A DNA stretch of 37,315 bases. Origin: Pseudomonadota bacterium. Its GTDB lineage: Bacteria; Desulfobacterota; JAPLJL01. The translations under genes were made by a program, and so were the position numbers. Below, piece by piece: positions 24,242-30,472 of this stretch. The DNA is taken from NCBI GenBank assembly GCA_026388655.1, contig JAPLJI010000071.1, forward strand, positions 1-37,315, written 5' to 3'. The notes beneath the pieces are model-generated. The model saw only the letters and a list, made by a program, of their open reading frames with translations, was not told the origin of the DNA and searched no databases. Each line of letters opens with the position of its first letter. The first letter of the stretch is position 1.

Positions 24242-25453
24242 GTGTCCGGAAAACCTTCCCGCCGGGTGGCGATCGTCGGGGTCGGCACCACCAAATTCAA
24301 GGCCCGCTGGATCGACAAAACCTACTACGAGCTGGCTTATGACGCCGCCAAGCTGGCACTCTCCGACGCCCGGATCGGCCGGGAAGATATTGACGCCTGC
24401 GTCTACGGAATATACAACGACTTTTTCCAGCGCCAGTACCAGCCTGACGCCTTTGTTCACGATTATATCGGGATGGGTCTGAAACCCGGGGTCCGGGTCA
24501 ATACCGGCGGCGCCACCGGGGGATCGGCCCTCCGGATGGGTTTTTCCGAAGTGGCGTCCGGGCTCTACGACACCGTCCTGGTGCTCGGCGTGGAGAAATG
24601 CAACGACTGCTTTAATTACGAAGTTCATCAGCACAGCCCGGAGGTGCTCCGGGCCATCCTTTACACCGCGGATATGACCTATGACAACCCGGCCGGCCGC
24701 ACCGCCGCTTCCGGCTTTGCCCTGGCGGTCATCGCCCACATCGAAAAATTCGGGACCCCCACCGAAAGACAAATGGCCCTGGTCTCGGTGAAAAATCACC
24801 GGAACGCCACCAGAAACCCGGTGGCCCAGAGCCCCAAGCTCCTGACCGTTGAGGATGTCCTCTCCTCCCGGAAGATTGTTGACCCCTTCAAGTTCTATGA
24901 CAACTGCCTCTATTCCGAGGGAGCCTCCGCGGTTATCCTCGCTTCCGAGGAAAAAGCCCGGGAAATCACCGATTGCCCGATCTGGATCACCGGTCTGGGC
25001 GCTTCCCTGGACTGGGTCCTGCCCCAGAACCGGCCTAATATCTACGAGTTCCAGTCCAGCCAGATCGCCGCCCGGAAGGCCTATGAAATGGCCGGGATTA
25101 AGGATCCCCTTCAGGAACTGGACCTGGCCGAGATCCATGATGCCTTCACCGGAACCGAAATCATGGCCTATGAGGATTGTTTCTTCTGCCCACCCGGCGA
25201 GGGCGGACGCCTGATCGAGGAAGGAGTGGTTGAGCCGGAGGGCAAGCTCCCGGTTAATCTCTCGGGCGGACTGCTCGGGTGCGGACATGCCGTCGGCGCG
25301 ACCGGGATCATGCAGACGATCGAGGTTGTCCTTCACCTCCGGGGACAGGCCGAAAACCGCCAGAGGAAAAACGCCCGGGTGGGCCTGGTTCAATCCATCG
25401 GCGGAACGCTTTGCAGTTGGACCGTGTGCCTGATATTGAAAAGAGAGGAATAA
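24242..25453 (+). CDS. SCP2-thiolase-like protein lacking the nucleophilic cysteine (Ltp2-like)
   Basis: A 403-residue thiolase-superfamily protein beginning with GTG at 24242, 6 bases after the crotonase stop. The nucleophile loop reads VNTGGATGGSA, with Gly90 where thiolases carry Cys. HDAF (at IHDAFTGTEIM), His349 (CGHAVGATG) and Cys391 (GTLCSW) are kept. A thiolase fold with the histidines but without the nucleophile is the hallmark of the steroid side-chain aldolase Ltp2, which works with the DUF35 protein ChsH2; here a DUF35 gene follows with a TAATG overlap. I infer a retro-aldolase acting on a CoA thioester, substrate unknown. Sequence blocks shared with the protein at 36-1184 show that the two are paralogues. 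Confidence 0.88.
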   Translation: MSGKPSRRVAIVGVGTTKFKARWIDKTYYELAYDAAKLALSDARIGREDIDACVYGIYNDFFQRQYQPDAFVHDYIGMGLKPGVRVNTGGATGGSALRMGFSEVASGLYDTVLVLGVEKCNDCFNYEVHQHSPEVLRAILYTADMTYDNPAGRTAASGFALAVIAHIEKFGTPTERQMALVSVKNHRNATRNPVAQSPKLLTVEDVLSSRKIVDPFKFYDNCLYSEGASAVILASEEKAREITDCPIWITGLGASLDWVLPQNRPNIYEFQSSQIAARKAYEMAGIKDPLQELDLAEIHDAFTGTEIMAYEDCFFCPPGEGGRLIEEGVVEPEGKLPVNLSGGLLGCGHAVGATGIMQTIEVVLHLRGQAENRQRKNARVGLVQSIGGTLCSWTVCLILKREE

Positions 25454-26085
25454 TGCCCCCGAAAACCCATGCCCGGCGCCAGGCCCCGCCCCGGAAAGCC
25501 CCGGCCCGCCGGACCTCCGCCCCGGCCCGGAAAAGAACCGACCCTCACCGGGAATGGTACAAATTCTTCTCCGAGAAATACCAGATTCCGGTCGAACAAT
25601 TGAAAAAAGAATTTCAGGATGAACTGGACGGAAAAAATCCGGTTGATGCCCCGCTGGAGATTCCCGACCGAATGGAGGTCTTTTTCAAATATTCTTACGG
25701 GAAGCAATCCCGGTTTTTCCGCGAGCTGAGAATGCATCAGCAAATCCTGGGCAGCAAGTGCCCCCAATGCCGGCGGGTTTACCTTCCCCCCCGGGCGGAC
25801 TGCTCTTTATGTTATCAACCCACCTCCTGGGTTAAATTGTCCGGAAAGGGAACGGTGATCGCCTGCACGATCCAGCATTTCTCCACCTCCGCTTTCATCA
25901 AGAAAGTCCCCTTTATCTGCGCCTACATCCGGCTGGACGGAACCGATTCCCTCCTCATGACCAATATGGAGATGGATGATCCTTCCCGGGCCCGGCCGGG
26001 GATGAGGGTGAAGGCGGAATTCCGGAAAAACCGTTATGGGATAATCACCGATTTTTATTTCCGGCCTCTGACCGGGGGGAGCTGA
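25453..26085 (+). CDS. DUF35 protein with basic N-terminal extension
   Basis: A 210-residue DUF35 protein. The first 30 residues are rich in Pro, Ala, Arg and Lys; a helical segment follows, then the zinc ribbon (Cys103, 106, 117, 120) and the OB-fold (GKGTVIACT, ICAYIRLDGTDS). The start ATG overlaps the preceding TAA by one base, behind GAGAGGAA, implying coupled translation with the thiolase-fold gene and a 1:1 complex. An upstream open frame reaching back to 25279 lies inside the thiolase gene and is ignored. The basic extension is unlike the two DUF35 proteins at 2439-3482 and may mediate assembly or binding. Confidence 0.88.
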   Translation: MPPKTHARRQAPPRKAPARRTSAPARKRTDPHREWYKFFSEKYQIPVEQLKKEFQDELDGKNPVDAPLEIPDRMEVFFKYSYGKQSRFFRELRMHQQILGSKCPQCRRVYLPPRADCSLCYQPTSWVKLSGKGTVIACTIQHFSTSAFIKKVPFICAYIRLDGTDSLLMTNMEMDDPSRARPGMRVKAEFRKNRYGIITDFYFRPLTGGS

Positions 26086-26087
26086 AT

Positions 26088-26791
26088 TTGCAACCGAAAT
26101 CGGGAAAAGTGGTTCTAACCATCTGGGGGGCCCGGGGCAGCATTCCTTCCCCGGGGTCGAAAACCGCCCATTACGGCGGGAACACCTCCTGTATCGAGCT
26201 CCGCCTGGGAAAAGAACTCCTGATCCTGGACGCCGGGACCGGGATCCGGGAACTGGGCATGAAATTGATTAAAGAGGGAAAGATTTCCGCTTCCATTCTC
26301 CTGACCCACTATCATTGGGACCACATCATGGGGTTGCCCTTTTTCGGCCCCGGTTACTCCCCTCACAATCATTTCCGGATTTATGGTGAAAACAAGGCGG
26401 GGACGAGCCTGCGTTCAATCCTGTACGGGCAGATGAGCGCGCCGTATTTTCCGGTCCGCCTCGATGAAATGATGTCCCAGATGGAATTTATCGAGATCGG
26501 TCCCCACCAGAATTTCAACATCGGCGAGGTCTCAAGTCCGCCCGGGACGCCGATATCCTGATTTACGACTCCGCTTATACCGAATCCGAATATCCCCAGA
26601 AGGTGGGTTGGGGCCATTCCACCTGGGCGGAAGGGATAAAACTGGCCCGGGCCGCCAAGGTCAAGCGCCTGATCCTCTGGCACCATGAGCCCTCCCATAC
26701 CGACCTGATTGTCAGGAAAATCGAGCAGGAAGCCCGCAAGCATTTTCGGAACTGCCAGGCCGCTTACGAGGGGATGAAGATCACCCTCTAA
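26088..26791 (+). pseudogene. Metallo-beta-lactamase-fold hydrolase (COG1235-like) with internal deletion and frameshift
   Basis: The first frame (TTG at 26088, preceded by GGGGGGAG) encodes WGARGSIPSPG, the first metal motif THYHWDHIMGLPFF and continues to FNIGEV. The second frame resumes at about 26532 as LKSARDADILIYDSAYTESE and goes on through GWGHSTWAEG and LWHHEPSHTD to a normal end. Family members have about 50-60 more residues between these points, including the NHPG histidine and the YATDTE aspartate needed for metal binding. The frame change implies a 3n+1 deletion, as in argH. It is the last gene of the crotonase/thiolase-fold/DUF35 operon, 2 bases after the previous stop, so an intact version might be a thioesterase or phosphodiesterase of the pathway. 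As assembled it is not functional. Confidence 0.8.
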
Positions 26792-26816
26792 TAAGCCTTA
26801 AAGCCTACAATCCTAT

Positions 26817-27256
26817 AAGTTAAGAAGCCTAAAAGTTAAGAAGCAAAAAGCTTTAAGATCAATGTATTTTAGAAATTAATGAATTCAGCATTTTTATTGT
26901 CTCTGCAAGGATATCGATTTTTTCTTTTACCATATCCTCGGGGAGATAATTTAATCTGGCAACTTTATAATACCAATCCTGGGCTTCAGTGGCTGATCCT
27001 TTGGCGACTCCTAAATGATATCTATATTCCCTTTGTCCACCACGTCCAAAGCCCTCAGCAACATTTGCATTTATCGAGCTCACAGACCTTATGATTTGAT
27101 CTGTAATGATCCAGGCCGCCCGTTTTCTCGGAAACCTTTCTACATCCACAACTGTTTGCTCAAAAAGCTCAATAGCTTTCTGCCATATGATTAAATCGGT
27201 AAAATCCTTAATTTTCCCTTTTTCTATCTTTTATAACTCTTAGGCTTCCCAACTCT
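26817..27256. repeat. IVS-like unit bounded by imperfect inverted repeats
   Basis: The left arm (26817-26844) contains AAGTTAAGAAGCCTAAAAGT. The right arm, read on the minus strand (27229-27256), contains GAGTTGGGAAGCCTAAGAGT. About 21 of 27 positions agree. They enclose the four-helix-bundle gene, as the complementary ends of 23S rRNA intervening sequences do. Confidence 0.55.
26859..27212 (-). CDS. Four-helix-bundle protein (23S rRNA intervening-sequence protein family)
   Basis: A small helical protein of the S23/IVS family. Signatures are WQKAIELFEQTV, the TDQIIRSVSSINANVAEGFG core, GRGGQREYRYHLGVAKGSA and a closing MLNSLIS helix. Family similarity runs upstream of the first conventional start (GTG at 27149) through KIKDFTDLIIWQKAIEL, so I extend to an ATT at 27212; no ATG, GTG or TTG exists between it and an in-frame stop at 27231-27233. 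Either an ATT start is used or the true start was lost. The gene is alone between inverted repeats (26817-26844 and 27229-27256). The family's function is unsettled; genes of this type occur inside 23S rRNA IVSs and as single units. Confidence 0.75.
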   Translation of the reverse strand: MKDFTDLIIWQKAIELFEQTVVDVERFPRKRAAWIITDQIIRSVSSINANVAEGFGRGGQREYRYHLGVAKGSATEAQDWYYKVARLNYLPEDMVKEKIDILAETIKMLNSLISKIH

Positions 27257-27660
27257 TAGGGCTTTTCGACCGGGGGATTTGCCGGAGCCGCGGGATTGGC
27301 TTGGGCCGGCGGGTTTTCCGGCGCGGGAGAAGCCTTGGGGGGGGGAGAACCTTTCTTCTTACCCTGCTCGGGGGCCTCTAATTTCCTGATATATTTGATC
27401 GCCTCGTCGGCAATAGATACCAGCACCCGGTCTCCGGGCTTCAGGGTTTCCAGGATAGACTTGGCGCCCCGGATCCGATAAGTCTTTTTTTCCTTCTCCG
27501 CCAGGAGCGTCAGGTACCTTTTTTCCAACTCGACCTTTTTAACCACGGCGGTAACCTTGGTTATTTTACCGGTCTCGGGAATCACCACCTCCACCGCCCT
27601 GGCCCGGCCCGCCGGGAAAAGAAACATCGCCAGGACCAGCGCCAACCCAATTCTTTTCAT
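27256..27660 (-). CDS. Small exported protein with proline/alanine-rich tail
   Basis: A 134-residue protein with a Sec signal (MKRIGLALVLAMFLFPAGRARA, cleavage probably after ARA). A compact domain of about 70 residues follows, including ITKVTAVVKKVELEKRYLTL and LKPGDRVLVSIADEA, resembling a small beta-barrel. The last 40 residues are Pro/Ala/Lys-rich and probably disordered. AAGGAGGA precedes the ATG. Periplasmic location is likely; the function is unknown. Its stop codon lies in the right arm of the neighbouring inverted repeat. Confidence 0.8.
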   Translation of the reverse strand: MKRIGLALVLAMFLFPAGRARAVEVVIPETGKITKVTAVVKKVELEKRYLTLLAEKEKKTYRIRGAKSILETLKPGDRVLVSIADEAIKYIRKLEAPEQGKKKGSPPPKASPAPENPPAQANPAAPANPPVEKP

Positions 27661-27829
27661 TTTTCCTCCTTGCCTTCCAATCCGACCCTTGTTTCATTTC
27701 CTGGAAATCCGCATGGTGACTTCCTCCCTTTTAAAATTAGACCATACTTTTAAAATATTTACTCCCGCTGATTTCCCGGCCTCCCAGGAACTCGCATCCA
27801 TTGCCCATCGGCCCGGCAGTGATCTCAAT

Positions 27830-28459
27830 TTAGTCAGAAACGATCTCCAGGATCTTCACCTCGCCCATGTATATCTTCGAAATATTCTGGGCGTCCTGCT
27901 TGGTCCCGACGATATCACCCCAGTGCATGGGGATTAATACCTTGGGAGCGATTTTCTGGGCGGCGTCGATCGCTTCCTTCCAATCCATCGTGTAGGTCCC
28001 CCCGCAGGGAATGAAGGCCACCTCCGGTTTCAGGTTGGTCATTTCCGGGATCAGATCGGTATCCCCCGGGTGATAAATCCGGACCCCATCCACGGTGACA
28101 ATATAACCGACCCAGTTTTTATCCTTCGGATGGAATCCCTGGCGGTCGGCCTTGGTGTTGTAGGCGGGGATAACCTGGATCTCAAAGCCTGCGGCTTTGA
28201 TCTTATCGCCCGGTTTTACGGTTTTTACCTTGCCTTTCAGCTTCCCGGCCCCGTCGGGGGTGGTGACAATCTCGGTTCCCGGCTGGGAAATCTTCTCCAC
28301 GTCTTCCGGGGAGAGATGATCGTAATGATCGTGGGTGATTAGAATCAAATCCGCTTTCTTCTTGGTTTTCAACTTCCAGGGATCGATATAGATTACCTTC
28401 CCATCCTTGCTGGTGATCCGAAAAGACGCGTGGCCCAGCCACTCAATGTTCTTGGTCAT
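27830..28459 (-). CDS. UlaG-like metal-dependent hydrolase (metallo-beta-lactamase fold)
   Basis: A 209-residue protein of the UPF0173/UlaG-like branch of the metallo-beta-lactamase superfamily. The first metal motif THDHYDHLS supplies His43, His45, Asp47 and His48. YHPGDTDLIPE and IPMHWGD supply the later ligands, and IDPWKLKTKKKADLILITHD is typical of the group. It probably hydrolyses a small phosphoester, lactone or thioester in the cytoplasm; no substrate can be inferred. AAAGGAGGA lies before the ATG. It is monocistronic: the gap to the next gene on this strand is 169 bases, in which nothing is recognisable. Confidence 0.9.
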   Translation of the reverse strand: MTKNIEWLGHASFRITSKDGKVIYIDPWKLKTKKKADLILITHDHYDHLSPEDVEKISQPGTEIVTTPDGAGKLKGKVKTVKPGDKIKAAGFEIQVIPAYNTKADRQGFHPKDKNWVGYIVTVDGVRIYHPGDTDLIPEMTNLKPEVAFIPCGGTYTMDWKEAIDAAQKIAPKVLIPMHWGDIVGTKQDAQNISKIYMGEVKILEIVSD

Positions 28460-28527
28460 ATTTTTATCCTCCTTTCTTGATTTTCCGTTGAATTATATAA
28501 TGAACTGGAAATAAATTGAATTTATTT

Positions 28528-28583
28528 GTAGGGGCGGGTTTTATGCCCGCCCTGACAGGAGAGGGGACGAGCCCCTCCCCTAC
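28528..28583 (+). repeat. 56-bp double-hairpin GC-rich element, copy 1
   Basis: It begins GTAGGGGCGGGTTTTATGCC and ends GGGGACGAGCCCCTCCCCTA with a final C. GTAGGGG/CCCCTAC form the outer ends. A copy in inverted orientation is at 33257-33312. It abuts the rsmE start. Confidence 0.8.
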
Positions 28584-28595
28584 ATGATAAATTGC

Positions 28596-29360
28596 ATGAC
28601 CAATCCCCGTTTTTATCTTGATCCGAAGCATAAAATCTCCCCAGACGGCCGGGTCACCATCAGCGGTTCCGAGGCCACCCATATCGCCGCGTCCCTGAGG
28701 AAAAGAGCCGGGGACCAAATTACTTTTTTCGACGGACAGGGAGAGGAACTCTCCGGTCGAATCGAGTCCATCCAGCCCGACCGGATTAACGTCAAAATCG
28801 AAGTGATTTCCGCTCCCCTGCAAACTTCCCGATTGAGAATCAGTTTGGGACAAGCCATCCCCAAGGGAACGAAAATGGACAAAATCGTTCGGGAGGCCAC
28901 GGAACTGGGGGTGGTAAGCATTTTCCCCTTTATCAGCGCCAGGACCATCCCCCGTTTACCTGAAAACCGGTCCCGGGAAAAAACCGAGCGCTGGCGCCGG
29001 CTTGCGCTCTCCGCCTCCAAGCAATCCGGACGCGGGGAAATCCCGGAAATCCACGGGACGCGGAAATTTGGGGAAATACTTGAATTGCCCGGCTACGATT
29101 TCCGTTTGCTTCTCTCCGAGTACCCGGGTGAAACCAGCCTGTATGAATACCTCCATTTCCGGAAAATCCCCCCCGGGAGGCCGATCCTGGTCCTGATCGG
29201 GCCCGAGGGAGGATTCGGCCACGAGGAGATTGGGTTGGCCAAGGAAAAGGGCTTTGACGCGGTTTCCCTGGGTTCCCAGATCCTCCGCACCGAAACCGTG
29301 GCCCCGGTAATCCTGGGAATTCTCCGGTATGAATTAGGGGAACGCCCCGATAAATATTAA
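28596..29360 (+). CDS. rsmE: 16S rRNA m3U1498 methyltransferase
   Basis: RsmE methylates N3 of U1498 in 16S rRNA using SAM. The protein has 254 residues (258 if the ATG at 28584 is used). It has an N-terminal PUA-like RNA-binding domain (RFYLDPKHKI, ISGSEATHIAASLRKRAGD) and a C-terminal SPOUT knot: ILVLIGPEGGFGHEEIGLAK, then VSLGSQILRTETVAPVILG. The central LGQAIPKGTKMDKIVREATE block is also characteristic. Both possible starts lie immediately after a repeat element and neither has a clear ribosome-binding site; I prefer 28596 because MTNPRFYLD is the usual length. It is not next to prmA, its common partner. Confidence 0.93.
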   Translation: MTNPRFYLDPKHKISPDGRVTISGSEATHIAASLRKRAGDQITFFDGQGEELSGRIESIQPDRINVKIEVISAPLQTSRLRISLGQAIPKGTKMDKIVREATELGVVSIFPFISARTIPRLPENRSREKTERWRRLALSASKQSGRGEIPEIHGTRKFGEILELPGYDFRLLLSEYPGETSLYEYLHFRKIPPGRPILVLIGPEGGFGHEEIGLAKEKGFDAVSLGSQILRTETVAPVILGILRYELGERPDKY

Positions 29361-29408
29361 AAAAACCAGCGTATTTGTCCAATATTTCTTGAATATTTTT
29401 ACGCCAGC

Positions 29409-29472
29409 GTCATTCCCATGAAAATGGGAATCCAGATTTAATGACTGGATTCCGGATCAAGTCTGGAATGAC
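29409..29472. repeat. 64-bp palindromic element
   Basis: The outer ends are GTCATTCC (29409-29416) and GGAATGAC (29465-29472). The inner pair is GGAATCCAG and CTGGATTCC. A cruciform or hairpin is possible. It lies in the spacer between rsmE and the PilZ remnant; nothing else is recognisable there. Confidence 0.7.
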
Positions 29473-29568
29473 AATCAAAACAAATAATTTCGAACTTTTG
29501 GTTTTGTTTTTTGGTCTTTGTTTTGTGCGGTGATAGAATATTTACAACCATCCACAAGACAAACATGA

Positions 29569-29688
29569 ATCAAAAATCCGGAATTGAAAAAAGGGCTGGG
29601 CATCAAATTCAAGCGCATCGCCCCCGAAGACCTGAAGGAAATCTCCGATTACATCAAGAAATTTCTGCCGGCCAAGGAATCGAAGTAA
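29569..29688 (+). pseudogene. C-terminal remnant of a PilZ-domain-like protein
   Basis: An open frame of 39 codons with no start codon in a plausible place, running from an in-frame TGA (29566-29568) to TAA (29686-29688). It encodes KKGLGIKFKRIAPEDLKEIS followed by DYIKKFLPAKESK. This resembles the end of PilZ (cyclic-di-GMP-binding) proteins, where G-x-G-I/V-x-F-x-x-L-S-PED is followed by a short helix. The N-terminal RxxxR and DxSxxG parts are absent. It is preceded by repeat DNA. The assignment is tentative because only one motif is left. Confidence 0.4.
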
Positions 29689-29726
29689 TCTGATTTAAAA
29701 CAACCAAAAGAATCGGGATCAATATT

Positions 29727-30350
29727 TTGGATTTGCATAAAGAAATACATTTGTCTCGAAAAGCCAAATACCTCTGGGGTGCCGCGATCGCCCTCACCGT
29801 CTCGATCTATTCCACCCTTTCGTTGATGCGGGATGTTCTTTTGTTCGTCTATAGTAAAATCGGGCGCAGCAACTTCAGCGCCGGGGTGGATGTTTTTCTT
29901 GTTGCCGCGATGGTCATCGTGTTTCTGTATTTTATCCTTCGGAAAAAAATCCACAAAAATCTCTTCGATCTCGCCACCCTGATCGTGGTGTTTCTCGCCA
30001 CCGGCTTGACCATGCAATTAATGGAAATACCCGAAGAGAGGGCTCATTTCCTGGAATACGGCCTTTTGGGCGGATTGATTTTCAGCGCCTGGTCGGAAAA
30101 CCTGTCCGGGAACCTGCTCTACCTGGCTTCGATCTTTTTGGTTTCTTTTTTGGGAGGGGTTGATGAGATTATCCAATATTACCTTCCCAACCGGGTTGGC
30201 GAAGTCAGGGATTGGGTCCTGAACGTGGCCGGCGGAATGATCGGGGTAGCCGTGGCCTGGGTATTAAATCGTCCTCACCTTGGCTTCGATCACCTTGAGC
30301 CAAACGCTTCTTGTCATCCTGAGCAAAGCGAAGGATCTCAGAAGGATTAG
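29727..30350 (+). CDS. VanZ-like integral membrane protein with repeat-encoded C-terminus
   Basis: A 207-residue membrane protein with a TTG start. Predicted helices are AAIALTVSIYSTLSL, FLVAAMVIVFLYFIL, LATLIVVFLATGL, GLLGGLIFSAW/LLYLASIFLVSFLGG and VLNVAGGMIGVAVAWVL. The VanZ signature GGVDEIIQYYLPNRVGEVRD followed by WVLNVAGG is clear. VanZ relatives affect teicoplanin resistance or envelope traits, but most have no known role. The last residues (SCHPEQSEGSQKD) are the translation of the TGTCATCCTGAG repeat starting at 30312, which also supplies the stop. The natural end is probably near residue 190. The ribosome-binding site is weak. Confidence 0.8.
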   Translation: MDLHKEIHLSRKAKYLWGAAIALTVSIYSTLSLMRDVLLFVYSKIGRSNFSAGVDVFLVAAMVIVFLYFILRKKIHKNLFDLATLIVVFLATGLTMQLMEIPEERAHFLEYGLLGGLIFSAWSENLSGNLLYLASIFLVSFLGGVDEIIQYYLPNRVGEVRDWVLNVAGGMIGVAVAWVLNRPHLGFDHLEPNASCHPEQSEGSQKD

Positions 30351-30433
30351 GATAAACCACGCGAATGATCTCCAGATTCTTCACGGAGTTTACCCTGAGC
30401 GCATTGAGATTCTTCACTTCGTTCAGAATGACA
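30312..30433. repeat. Palindromic-ended interspersed element (TGTCATCCTGA family), copy 2
   Basis: It starts TGTCATCCTGAGCAAAGCGA with AGGATCT next, and ends TTCACTTCGTTCAGAATGAC with a final A. Same architecture as 6249-6366. Its 5' end encodes the VanZ-like protein's tail. It fills the gap to polX. Confidence 0.65.
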
Positions 30434-30472
30434 GGAGGCGAAGGGTTCAGAATGACAACCTGAAGAAAATTC

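Noticed and set aside
25279-25453. N-terminal extension of the DUF35 protein back to 25279.
   Set aside because: It lies entirely within the thiolase-fold gene in another frame, and the ATG at 25453 has a ribosome-binding site and a TAATG overlap.
29563-29688. A frame starting ATG at 29565 that reads MNQKSGIEKRAG and onward.
   Set aside because: Its composition is not protein-like; the shifted frame over the same bases gives the PilZ-like segment.
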